NCBI RefSeq assembly: GCF_000002235.5
Contig: NW_022145594.1
Span: 21,693,890-21,757,889 of the forward strand
Direction: 5' to 3'
Length of the DNA: 64,000 nt
Source of the DNA: Strongylocentrotus purpuratus
Lineage: Eukaryota; Echinodermata; Echinoidea; Camarodonta; Strongylocentrotidae
Notes under the pieces: model-generated
The model's database searches: none
Seen by the model: the letters and a program-made list of their open reading frames with translations, nothing else
Told to the model about the DNA's origin: nothing
In this document: positions 1 to 10,180 of the stretch, piece by piece
How positions within the stretch are numbered: position 1 is the first letter of the stretch
Layout: each line of letters begins with the position of its first letter
Position numbers and translations under genes: made by a program

Positions 1-19
1 TCTTGGCCTGCGCCCAAAA

Positions 20-409
20 ATGTCAGCATTATTATTGGAATTCGTTGCTGTCAATGTTGTTGCTACATTCGTCCTCGCATTTGCAGAGCATCGAGCGGCA
101 TACATCCTTCATCAAAACTGTTTCAATTATTGTCTACCTTTCTTTCATATTTCAACTTCAAATTCTGAAACTTCTGCTGGCCCTTCATCTGTCTACAATG
201 TTCAACTCAAACTTCCTCCTTTCTGGCCCAATGATCCTACCATTTCGTTTGCCCAATTCCGGGCAAATTTCATGACCTGAGGCATCACCCAACATAAAAC
301 AAAGTTTGTCTACGTCGTCGCCTCCTTGCAGCCTGAATATGTCCAGAAAATTCGGGACTCACTGATCTCTCCTCCTCAGGAACAGCCCCACGTTAAACTA
401 AAAGCATAA
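20..409 (+). pseudogene. Ty3/gypsy-type gag fragment, broken
   Basis: The frame reads an N-terminal capsid segment of the kind common in animal Ty3/gypsy gag proteins: LKLPPFWPNDP, a short helix, then GITQHKTKFVYVVASLQPEY and a IRDSLISPP block. A TGA at 278-280 interrupts the frame where these proteins usually have an arginine (CGA to TGA is one change), and the frame stays open past it to a TAA at 407-409. There is no capsid C-terminus, zinc knuckle or pol downstream; the sequence changes abruptly into a poly-C tract. This is a dead fragment. The family assignment rests on the motif pattern only. Confidence 0.6.
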
Positions 410-439
410 TTGAAATTTTCGGCTTGATTTTGAAATTTA

Positions 440-491
440 CCCACCCCCCCCCCCCTCTTGCAAAGATCCTGCGTACGCCACTGCTGCTGAT
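440..491. mobile_element. poly-C tract plus one hAT-type terminus
   Basis: A C14 run is followed by the end GCGTACGCCACTG (471-483), which reverse-complements to CAGTGGCGTACGC, a hAT-style terminal repeat (CAGNG start). The same GCGTACGC end borders poly-G/poly-C tracts at 18.2, 27.1 and 31.4-31.6 kb. No matching left end is visible, so this is one end of a truncated element. Confidence 0.45.
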
Positions 492-1839
492 GAGTGCCCC
501 TTTTACTTCGACACATGTCGCTTATCCTTTATAATAACTGCCCCCTTTTTACATATATTTCCCACTGTCGCTTAAAAGTGCGTCTCTTTGCGGTCATATA
601 GCAGCTTTGTTTAGTAACAGGTACCCAATTTACACCACAACGACGAAAGGCAGCAACACATTAAAGGTCATTTTCATTCCTTCATTTTGAAATGCTTAAT
701 TCTCAATGCTGAGAATAAGCATCGGGAAATTTACTTCTGACAAAAATGGAGCATAATTTGGATTTTTATCTCCTCTGGTATATCACTGACAAAAATGATT
801 TTTTTTTTGTCGACTTTTTCCAATAACGCATCGCATAAAATCGGATAAATACTGCTGTCACTAGATGGCGCTGTAAATTGTGAATCCTCCGTATATCCTT
901 TTTACCATGCTTTCGTTTCAATCGCTTGCATCATTTAGAAACATAATAATTTTGGGCAACGAGATGCCCGAATATCCTCTTTTGGGGGCAATGTATTAAT
1001 ATATTTGGCAGCGAAGTGCCTGCATAACAACATTTTATATCGTAGGCTTATCTATCGTCTTTCGATTACAAAATATATATTTTTAAATCATTTGCCCCCT
1101 TGCTTCGATCGGTCAGGAACATTTAAAACAAACGTAAGAAAAAAATCCGTGGCACTTGACGAGTGTCAGGGTGATGCAAAATGAAATGTCTGCAATGAAT
1201 TTGGTATTGGCGTGACGCGAAACTTTATATTTCCAAAAAGGGGGCCGTTTCTAAAAAGAGGTTTAAGTCTAATTAAATAAGTAAGATCCACTCGCTATGT
1301 AGGGTTAGTCTAGAAAAATTGTATTTCATTTCTTTTAATTCATGTTTAGAGGAGAACGTCTTTGATAAATACTAATGGCTCAATTTCCTTGGTATCTCCC
1401 CTCTAGAAGTCCTTCGTATAATACGTCAACCAACCCTCTTTTAAGTTTAATGCAATATCATTAATAATGCTTTCAACAATAAGTGAAAACGTGTAGGACG
1501 ACAATGTCTAACTGCAAGCAGTGGCAGAAATCCCAGAGAATTCTGAAAGAAACCAACGAACAACATTTATGTAAACATAAAGAAGGTTAAAAAGTTCAAA
1601 CAGCCATTGATAACAAAGGTTTTTGTTTTCCATCCACAGTCACTCGTGATAAGTTTGATAGGGAAGTCAATGGAACAATAAGTATAAAACGTATACGAAT
1701 CTCCTTACATGTCTCATACGATTATCTAGGAAGTTATATTATTCTAGCAACATAGACACTAATAACAAATTAAAAAAATATTTTTAATGGAAAAACTGTA
1801 ATTTAGCAGAAAAATACACAAATTAATAGATGTTCCTTA
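492..1839. other. AT-rich non-coding stretch
   Basis: No gene, repeat array or mobile-element end was recognised. Only short AT-rich runs are present. It may include the decayed 5' part of the non-LTR element that follows. Confidence 0.5.
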
Positions 1840-2800
1840 GTTAATGAACAACAAATTACTGATCCAAGTAATTTTGTGTAATGCTTTTTATGAGTATTAC
1901 ACAGATGTAGGCCCTAATTTAGCAGCTAATATTGAGTACGGTGGTAAGAATTACACTAAGTCCTTAAATCTCGCTTGTGAAAACTCCTCTTTTCTCACTC
2001 AAACTAGTGATAATGAATTATTAAAGTGGTTCAACACCTTACATTTATTTTACCAAATCTAGTGGCCATAATGGTTTAATTGTTCACTCGTTGAAACAAA
2101 TCGTCTTTAATATTTTAACCCCCCTGTCATATATATTTCTCTTATCACTTTCAACGGGGGTATGCCAAAATTCCCTTAATATCGCTTAAGTTATGCCTAT
2201 GCATTAATAGGATGATTCCTCGGTGATAAGTAATTATAGGAAAATATTATTATTACCACTTGTTTCTAAAAATCCTCGAAAAATGATAAGTATTACTAAA
2301 AGACTTAATACCGTTTTTTTTAAATAATGATTTATTGATTCCTAACCAGATTGGAATTAAAAAGGATCATTCTACCTAATATGCAATCGTACGTATGTAT
2401 GAACAAAAAATGAAGGCTTTTGCGAACAGATAACATATTATTTGATTAATTATGGACTTGTCGAAAGCTTTTGACACGACAGATCATAACAAAATAATTA
2501 ATAACAAAACTATTGCGTGAGAAGTCAAGCTCTTTCTTGGCTTATTTATTATTTAATACAAGACAGAAAACGATAAGTATCTTTTCAAAGTCACGAATAC
2601 ACACAAAAAGACCTTATTAAATTGATAAATGATTTCGATATTTGATTAAGGTCCCACTGCCTCCTGGTCTACGCGTAAATCTCTACTTTGGTCGACTATT
2701 GTTTTCTTTACCAACTATTACATGAGCAACAATTTTTTCCGAACTGGATAAAAGGAGTCAACGGCAATAATACTACGGCACGGTCAATAAGCTGCATGCA
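1840..2800 (+). pseudogene. non-LTR retrotransposon ORF2 remnant (CR1/Jockey-like RT)
   Basis: Reading across several frames gives successive blocks of a CR1/Jockey-type reverse transcriptase: the pre-RT linker (FYEYYTDVGPNLAANI, then FLTQTSDNE, 1844-2062), a KSSGHNGL...LSTGV block, NYRKILLLPLVSKILEKMIS, NQIGIKKDHST, the catalytic block A as MDLSKAFDTTDHN (about 2451-2490), a length of RT palm, and a degraded GVPQGS...GPLLF block near 2650-2710. Many frameshifts and stops break it. YADD and later domains are not seen. The order and spacing of blocks support one old insertion. The clade is inferred, not proven. Confidence 0.7.
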
Positions 2801-2999
2801 TGGACCTTAGTTTAGATATAGTCCTTATTTAGTCATAATTATCTCTAATGACGTCATTGTTGCGTATGTAGTGCGTCGAAATATCAGTTCAATGTTTGGT
2901 ATAAATATATTTCTGCAATTGATCAGGCGAAAATTTGACCTTGTTTAGTAAGTTAACAATTATCATAAAATTATAACAATCCTCTATCGAATACCTGAA

Positions 3000-3945
3000 G
3001 GGGCGCTATACCACTTTTAATCATGGTCACCATCAGCATCATCATCAATATCGTCATTATGGTATTCATGCAAGTTATCATTATATCATCATCGACATAG
3101 GCACACTTCCATCATCGTAATTTAAGAGCCTAATTATGCTAGAAATATTGAAGGCATCTCCCCCTCTCTCTTGCTCTGTTTCCCTGCACCTATTCTGTTC
3201 TGCCCCTCTCCTTCTCTTGGTCTCTCTCTGCATCTCTCTTTTTCGATCTCTTTTTACATTTCACCCTGTTCCTCTCTTTGTGTTTCCCTCTCCCTCTATT
3301 GCTCTGTCTCCCTCTGTCTCCCTCTCTCTTTTCTACTCTCTTCCCTCTCTCTGTGCATCATTATCAGCTTGTCTCATTTATTAGTTCACTTCATGTATAA
3401 CAATTAAATCCAAACAAAATCGAGGAAATTTCTATCGTTTAGCCTTTCACTGCCATGCATACTAACTATCATTTATAGATTTAACATCTTATAGATGTTG
3501 GGTTATGGATGGGTACAATATTAATATCCTACTCATATTTTATATTAAATCAGAACTAAATAAATCACTATGTACATTTTGTAATATTTATTAAAAAAAG
3601 TGTTTTGAGCTTGTTTAGTATAAGGGACGCTGTGCAACTTTCAATCATGGTCATCATTCTAATATCGTGATCATCGTATTTATGATTATAATCGTTTTTT
3701 GATTATCGGCAAGACTTTCATGATCGGTATTCAAAAGAGCTTATTTATGCTCAAAATATGAAAGGCATTGTTCTCAAAAGCATCTCTCTCTCTCTCCCCT
3801 CTCTCTTGCTCTGTTTCCTTTCTCCTCTCATGTTATGCCCCTCTCCTTTTCTTGGTCTGTCTCTGCATCTGTCTCTATCTCTCTCTCTTGCCTTGCCTCC
3901 CTCTTATTCTCTTACTCTGCCTCCCTCTGCCCTACACAGTTGAAA
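3000..3945. repeat. diverged direct duplication with CT-rich tracts
   Basis: Two diverged copies of one segment (about 3000-3385 and 3615-3945) share a TTNAATCATGGTCANCATC block, then ATC-rich sequence, then a long (CTCT)n-rich tract containing CTCTCTTGCTCTGTTTCC. The open frames inside are low-complexity leucine/serine strings and are not genes. Confidence 0.6.
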
Positions 3946-4235
3946 CTTGACTCATGGATAAACCATAATGGGAGTAGTATTTTATAACAAAAGAAAAAAT
4001 CGTGAAAATGCGTTCTTCTTTGTGTTACACATGAGCATACGCATCACCTAATTCGTCTAAGTGACAAGTTAAAGTCTAGTTCCTATTGTTATTATTACTA
4101 TTACAAGAAAACGATTGACTGCCAAAAATGTATATTGTACTCGTAAATAACAATATATCTAAATATAATTACAGTATTGCGCTATTAATATCATAATAAC
4201 TGTACATGCGCTTTAAGTATCTTAAAGCTACTTAC

Positions 4236-4542
4236 TAATTTGAGCTGCCAATTCTTTCAGAGCGTCTTTATTTCCCCAGTCATGCCATCCACGATTGTCT
4301 ACTATGGTCAGAGTGTCAGTCAGTACCACCGGCTCTCTCATCATGGTGTGTCCGCCCATGGTCTTTGTTCTGGCGGTGGGAATATATGGATACTTTCTTT
4401 TCGGAGAGTGATCACCATTTTTACAAAGCTGTATCATAGAGTTTATGAGGGACGATTTCCCGGCTCCAGGAGCTCCAAGAAGCATGCCGTGAATTGTATT
4501 ATTACTAGACCCATGTTCAAGACTCCCCATCATATAAGCCAT
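4236..4542 (-). CDS. P-loop GTPase gene, first visible coding exon
   Basis: The exon encodes a nucleotide-binding G domain. Seen: a G1/Walker A motif GAPGAGKSS at about residues 23-31, a threonine-rich switch I region (TARTKTMGG), and a G3-type motif VDNRGW at about residue 82 (DxxG family). This arrangement is known from animal GTPase groups such as the IFI44-like and GIMAP-like families, but the exact family is not settled. The exon ends at a canonical donor, AATTA followed by GTAAGT, phase 1, so the G4 and G5 motifs must lie in further exons to the left. None is seen between 1 and 4235. The ATG at 4542 has a good context (GAGCAATGG). An upstream acceptor (GTCAAGCCAG) is also possible, so the true start may be farther right. 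It is divergent to the gene at 4878. Confidence 0.65.
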
Positions 4543-4877
4543 TGCTCCTGGCTTGACAACAGCCAGTTATGCTTTATATAATACAGATAAGAAAAAAAAA
4601 ATCACATAAATAACGAGAAATTCGACGTATGAAGTATGGGGTCCGCATGTGTCAAATTGTTCAGATCAATGTAAGCTGTACGTTGACACTACGATGTATA
4701 CCTAAAGAATATAGGCCACGCCCACATATGTTACTGTGTTAAGCTAACCAGAGAGTCGATTCGCATTGTCCCGCCTATTTCTTATTAGGCACATCTCGGC
4801 AGTCTGTTTTTTCTTGTCATAAAGGATAGCTTGTACAATATTGTAGTTCATATCACGTCCGTTCTTTCACGGGTGCA
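4543..4877. promoter_or_regulatory. candidate bidirectional promoter
   Basis: About 335 bp separate the ATGs of two divergent coding exons. The interval holds a CCACGCCC box (about 4711-4718), a TCATAAAG TATA-like word near 4818 and short AT-rich runs, with no repeat. A shared promoter is inferred from layout only. Confidence 0.35.
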
Positions 4878-5148
4878 ATGGCTCAAACGACCAACCTTGC
4901 AATTTGTTCTTTATCTCCATCGTCAAGCGACCATCGGAAGTTTATTCATCATTTAGAAAGTGAGTTGAAAATAAACATTAGCGTTTCTTATGTCTGCATT
5001 TCAAGTGAGCATCTAAAATCAAATCACGATTTTTCTCTACATGATGGTGCGGTATTGATCCACTATGCTGAAAGTGGAAGAGTGTCCCTCACAGACGTGC
5101 AGGATGCCCGATATGAGAAACTGCTTCATCGATTAGAATCAGTGCTCG
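4878..5148 (+). CDS. unrecognised host gene, exon 1
   Basis: The ATG (GTGCAATGG context) opens a 90-codon exon that ends at GCTCG followed by GTATGT, a good donor, phase 1. The protein alternates predicted strands and helices: NLAICSLSP, a charged helix, ISVSYVCISS, a GAVLIHYAES strand, then an amphipathic helix ending at a leucine-rich RLESVL. Joined to the exon at 8700 the frame continues without a stop into GKHRVGILITGVP, another hydrophobic strand. The pattern resembles a Rossmann/flavodoxin-like or TIR-like fold, but no catalytic motif is seen and I do not recognise the family. There is no signal peptide or membrane span, so a cytosolic location is likely. It is divergent to a P-loop GTPase exon, which could mean a shared pathway. 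Confidence 0.65.
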
Positions 5149-6015
5149 GTATGTACAACTCGTAATGAACCAAAATATGCACTTTGAAAATTGAACGGGG
5201 TGTGGAATTTTACATATTAAGCTTTATTGCATTATTTTAGCAAATATTATGACACAGCCTAATGCAATTTAATAAAATAATGTTTTCAATATTGGCAGTT
5301 TGAGAGAAAGTTCAGTGCTCAGTTGCCTTGATCATTTCGAAGGGACAATAGCATAAAATAAAAATGGAATTCGAAAGGTATCAAACTTGGCTATAATTTG
5401 TTTTTTTCAACTTGTAATCTTCAACACCTTTTACGAAAATCTGTATCTAGATTACAAGTTCTGATTAAAAAGGGTTTACATCCAACCTGTGTGTTGTGAC
5501 ACTGTGTGCTCGGTCGCGTCCATCATCACTCGCAAAGTTTAGTAACAGGAAAGTTTGATATTTAGCCAGATAAATTTTATCAGTACCCGTTCTCCTATAT
5601 TATGTTTGGCCTTGTGCAAGAGTTTATATTTGAGTGCTGTGCCATGCATCTTGATAGGGGATGTAAAAAAGGGGATCACAGGGGAAACTCGACATAACGA
5701 GGGCTGATATAACGAGGTAACGGTTATAACGCTGATATTCTTACGGGCCCAAATCAATATACGTGTACTTCTATGACAGGATGAACCTCTTGGTCATTCC
5801 CCAAATTCTAAAGCGATCGCGTACACCACAATATCAATAATATATTCGGAAGAAAATGAATTAAGGGACGCAGAAATCCTGTACTGCATAGGTGATATGG
5901 GAAACCCATGATAAATGCTGATCAATAAATACAATAATTATATATCGTACGTTTTCCCTATCTGTTAGATAGCAGGTAAACCATTTAGGAGATACACCAC
6001 GATCACCTTAGTCTT
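5149..6015. other. intron 1, left part; possible Tigger/pogo-like end
   Basis: This is non-coding sequence inside the first intron of the gene at 4878. Around 5675-5735 the words ACAGGGGAAACTCGACATAACG and later ATAACGAGG resemble pogo/Tigger termini (known form CAGTNGAACCTCGATATAACGA), but no partner end was found. The rest is featureless and AT-rich. Confidence 0.3.
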
Positions 6016-6170
6016 CTTACTTCGATAGCAAAATGTCGTGAGATAAAGAATCAAACGCCTTGGATAAATCTATATAAACTGCATTGCCATTTTGGTTTAA
6101 ATTCAAGAGTTTATCATATAAACTAATAACACCAAATTCAGTGGAATTGCTAAGACGAAATCCATATTGA
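6016..6170 (-). pseudogene. non-LTR RT fragment (fingers and block A)
   Basis: The minus strand reads QYGFRLSNSTEFGVISLYDK, a spacer, then VYIDLSKAFDSLSHDILLSK, the RT block containing the first catalytic aspartate (xDLSKAFD), in one open frame of about 50 codons. This matches CR1/Jockey-type reverse transcriptases. Together with the endonuclease piece at 7300-7722 on the same strand it is the downstream part of one broken element, in the order expected (endonuclease at higher coordinates, RT at lower). Confidence 0.7.
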
Positions 6171-6307
6171 AAATGACATAATAAGTTGAAGCGTCAAAAC
6201 GAAGCATGTTACTTTTGCTACATTCATCCGTGAAGGAAATACACAGGTAGATAAAGAGATATTTAAAATATGAACCAGAGTTTTGACAATAGATGATATA
6301 CTCGCTT

Positions 6308-6412
6308 CAGGCGTGTACGCAGGAAGGGGGGGGGGGGAGGGGGGGGGGGTTCGAACCCCCTCAATTGTCTTGTTTGTATGTGTTTTGGAGGACCCCCCCC
6401 CCCCTATGATCT
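6308..6412. mobile_element. poly-G/poly-C element with GTGTACGC end
   Basis: AGGCGTGTACGCAGG leads into G-runs of about 13 and 10, then TTCGAACCCCCTC and a C14 run. The left part resembles the hAT-type CAGGGGCGTACGC terminus followed by poly-G seen at 31.4 kb. It interrupts the non-LTR remnant. No clean right end was identified. Confidence 0.35.
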
Positions 6413-7299
6413 CGGCCGTCGAATGTCCGATGAACACGAACATTTGCATGTTTGTAGATATTTTAATACGTAAGGAACAAGATGGTATAATTAGTTTTTT
6501 CCTAATATGCAATTTGTTGTCGTTATAGTCTAATTAATTATGCAAAATGCTATTGTATGCATTTTACAGAAAACTCTACATACTTGTCTGTAAACTTGTA
6601 TAGAATCTGGAAAATGTATTGAATAAATGTTTCCTTCATCTCAAATTCATGAGGTTTCATTATTGTTATGATATTTGAAAATGTATACGTTAATTTGCAT
6701 AAATTATGAATACGCAAATTACGCATTCATGAATTTCAAATCTGGAAATATACAGGGAACTAGAATCATTACAAAAATTGTCAGACTCCATTTATTGAAT
6801 GTTGAAACTCATTATTAATATGAAACTTCTTTTCAAACACAAAATAGTTATTTTGATGTAATTAATAACGATAATTTATGCAAATTTGATGCGATTTCAA
6901 ATATTTATTTTCTTAATTATTCTTTTGTTCTGGAATACATCAAGTTACTTTGAGAAACATATACAAGCAATTTTATATCAATTCATATCTCCCACTTAGG
7001 AAGAAATACATCTAAACCTTTATTTATATATCACTTTTTGATGACATGCGCATACTAATTGTTATGTAACACCTTTCAGGTACATCTGATTTCGACGAAA
7101 ATGGTATCAAAATGTGCGTAAGACTTGAGGGAAAAAATCATGAAACGACACATCAAAATTCCAAGCGGTTGCGGCGCAATCTCTGAAAATGTCACCCCCC
7201 CCCCCCCCCGGTACAGTAAGGGTTAAATGTGTATTTTTGTTTCGAGTAATTGATTTTGATATAGCTCGAGTAATCCAAGGCCGATTTTTTTACCTTAGG
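6413..7299. other. AT-rich intronic stretch
   Basis: There is no gene. TTTGCATA and ATGCAAAT-type words recur (about 6690-6880), similar to those in the 10-12 kb satellite. A C17 run lies at 7195-7211. Confidence 0.4.
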
Positions 7300-7722
7300 T
7301 TTACACTTAACTTCATGCAAAGGCATACGTTTATCAAGTAGATATAGGAACCATTTAACGAGCATAGTATAAGCAATATTGACATCATAAGAGTGTAAGA
7401 TTGTTCTAAAAATGAATTGATACCAGTGCTACTGCACTTCCGGGATATTTTGTTTTCGTTTGACATACTTGTCATGTTTTAATGTTTTTGATACATGGAA
7501 AATTGGAAATTGGTCACTCACATCTGAAACAAGAAGACCGGATTAAGTAACATTTACAAGCGAGTTTGCAATACAAATTATCAATGAGTGTAGCCAACTC
7601 GTTTGAAACATACGTTGGTTTATCAATAATGGGATAAAAGCCGGATGAAATAGCATATCTACATAATTTTGCACAGTAGAGTTTCTTTTTCTTTCTAAAA
7701 CATTGATATTAAAATCACCCAA
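7300..7722 (-). pseudogene. non-LTR endonuclease and linker fragment
   Basis: The minus strand reads GDFNINVLERK (about 7695-7722), the metal-binding GDFN motif of APE-type endonucleases, followed by a long open stretch with FIPLLINQ, SLIICIANSLV, a stop, then SGLLVSDVSDQFPIFHV, the SDH/SDQ-P-I catalytic block. A downstream segment in another frame reads YDVNIAYTMLVKWFLYLLDK with basic residues, typical of the region after the endonuclease in CR1/L2-like elements. Stops and frameshifts make it inactive. It belongs with the RT piece at 6016-6170. Confidence 0.65.
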
Positions 7723-8699
7723 CGTGTAGCATGACTACATCTACTACTTATGATACTTAAACATTCTTCCAGTGCTTTTTGCGATCGCGATCACTGTCGA
7801 TCAGAATCTTAAATCAACCGTTTAACATCCGCATTCGATACCATTGGTATACTTTGTAATGTATTTGAATGGTGAAGTGAGTTAAATGAATATTATGAAT
7901 AATGTGTGCTTAAACGATTGACCACAGCTGCATTTATTTGACAGTGCCGTTAAAAAAACAAAAATGGAAACATATTACATGTCATGTTTGCACACCATTA
8001 AAGACGCGTAGGAAGGTCTCTCATGTGGAATTCGGCACTTTCGGGCGTTTACCCATTAACAGGTGTGTCAATCACAAAATTAGCCTTAAGTTTTATGATA
8101 AAAGGCCCTCACCAGAGATTCTCCGAGAGACTAGGATTATAACCAAAAGTTCATACGAGTTTGATATGGACAGATATATACACATGTTAATAGTATTTCC
8201 TTCTAGTCTGGTGTCAGCGAATTATGGCCTCCTGCACATGAAAAACTGACGACCCACTCCCTTTAAATCTTCATAGGTTATATGTTTTACGCTAACGTTT
8301 GTGATTTGACGGTGCGAAAAAGGCTCGCAGAGACGCTAGAGCGCGATCATTCAATGTTTTGCTTTGCTCAAATTGATTACAGAAAAATGTAAGAGGTGGA
8401 CATAAGGCACGTCACATATGCTACCAGTTGCGTTTGATCATTTAAGGCGTTTTAACAATATTTTTCTGAATTCGGAATTTCTGAACCCTTTATTTATATA
8501 TTTATTCTATTCTTTTCCACATATTTTTTTGGCGGGATTGTAAAGTATCTAGCAATATAATAGGAATTCGATTTTTTTTTTTAAATTTTCCAGTGCATGT
8601 CGAGTATATTGTATGTCAGCAAATAATCAATTTACGTATTTCAATACGTTGAACTAAAAGCCTCTCTGAAATAATTTGTATGTAAATACTTCTTTGCAG
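7723..8699. other. intron 1, right part
   Basis: No recognised element. A 103-codon open frame (7938-8249) has no recognisable motif and no splice support. The segment ends in a pyrimidine-rich acceptor (TCTTTGCAG) at 8699. Confidence 0.4.
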
Positions 8700-9107
8700 G
8701 CAAACATCGCGTTGGAATCTTGATAACCGGAGTGCCAGATGCTCATGAAGAATTACTTCAACAAATTCGTACACAGCAGCCTCAGACTGAACGCAATGCT
8801 GCTTATGTCAACGTATGTGATACCGCATTGGATGAACATGTGACACAAACAATTACGATGTTCCTGTCCAAGTTGTCACAATGGAAAAAACCTCCTAAAA
8901 AACCTGAGAAGGATAATAGCAGCAGCCGCATGGGCCCTATCATAACTGAAAAGGTCCCAATTATTGATGAAGAGCTGAGATTAATAACAATCGAAGATGA
9001 TATCGACCTGATCATTTGCACTGATAGGTCCACACAGAACACTCTTCTGAGAACTCTCTGCGACATGCAGGGAACGGCGGATTTCCTAATATTCCAGCAG
9101 GACACAG
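8700..9107 (+). CDS. unrecognised host gene, exon 2
   Basis: The exon starts after CTTCTTTGCAG and ends before GTAAAC, and both boundaries are phase 1. It is 408 bp (136 codons' worth), so exon 1 plus exon 2 encode 226 residues plus one base. Seen: a hydrophobic strand (GILITGVP), a helix, YVNVCDT, a helix ending SKLSQWKK, a lysine/proline-rich linker (PPKKPEKDNSSSR), then a second segment with IDLIICTDRS and TADFLIFQQDT. The linker suggests two small alpha/beta domains. No family was recognised. The frame after the donor runs on for 50 codons into AT-rich sequence, which is most likely intron. Confidence 0.65.
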
Positions 9108-10180
9108 GTAAACCTAATAATTACTTCGGAAAAGGGGATCTCTTCGCACGATTGAATTATTATTTTAACCCTGATATCTTGAATTGGCTCAAGTATTTTT
9201 TTAACACATATTGTAATGTTCATATTACCATTGGGTTAAAATTACATTTGATAGGCCTCTTTGGATTTTGATAAAATACGACTGTTACTTCATATGCTCT
9301 AAACTCGTGTAATATTACCCCAAATACCTTTTTTAACACTTACTATTATTGTTTGATTCATTTATTTGTAATCGATGATACAATTTGTGCCCCATGGGGC
9401 CACCTATTTTTTCAATTTTTGAAACAATAATACTCTTTTTTGGTAAATATATGTTGAGAGTAATATAATCATATTTCCACGCTTGTTCACGCATAAATCC
9501 GCAGTTTCATTGTATTACTGAGCCAGTTCACCTGTCTAGTTTTTGAACTCTATATTGTAATTATCATCATCATCAACCTGGGTCGCCGAAATGCGAGGCA
9601 AGTGCTTTAACCAATATACCCCAAACATCCACATAGACATTACACGTAAACGGAATATGGGATACTCAAATCACATTTGTAGTTAATGTATCGCCATGAT
9701 CCCAACATCTGTTAACAAAATAAATGCTACCAACTATGTACGAAATTATCTCAGGTACACCATATTCCACCCTGACAAAAAATCGAGCGAATTTTCTTTT
9801 CGAGATATTGCACCAACTAGACTGGAATGTAGAAAGAAGATTTCAGAAAAAGTCACCTCCAATAGAAAATACACGCAAAATTGGGAAAATTGACATGCCT
9901 CTTTAATCGAAAGATTTTCGTGTGTAGAAAATTGTTTCAGCTACAACATATTACAAATGGGAGAAAAACGATTAATATTAACCAAGTTCCCATAACTAGG
10001 CTAATATGCAAATTCGTATTATGAGTACAAAGGCTATTATAGTACAGTCAAACTACGAAGAAAAAGGGGTCAACATAGAACTAATTGCAACAGAAACGAT
10101 TCCACTTGCATATAATCTGGAAAAACCATGAAAATAACATACTAAAAGTTGACAAAAATTGTAGTGGTGGATCAGTGCCT
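9108..10180. other. intron 2 (inferred), first part; SINE-like trace
   Basis: Mostly featureless and AT-rich. On the minus strand about 9565-9625 reads TGGTTAAAGCACTTGCCTCG and then GACCCAGGTTG, like the A-box to near-B-box stretch of tRNA-derived SINEs. The B box is disrupted, so it is a decayed trace at best. Confidence 0.3.

Noticed and set aside
3136..3943. Several 60-82-codon open frames
   Set aside because: They are leucine/serine/proline strings read through CT-rich simple sequence, on two overlapping frames.
6150..6528. Open frames over 80 codons on both strands
   Set aside because: They cross poly-G/poly-C tracts and out-of-frame RT sequence; the true RT frame is different.
7938..8249. 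103-codon open frame in intron 1
   Set aside because: No motif, splice sites or similarity that I recognise; its length is possible by chance in AT-rich DNA.
8803..9105. 100-codon minus-strand frame
   Set aside because: It is the antisense of exon 2, which has good splice sites and phase.
9565..9625. tRNA gene on the minus strand
   Set aside because: Only an A-box-like stretch; the B box is disrupted and no cloverleaf forms. At best a SINE trace.
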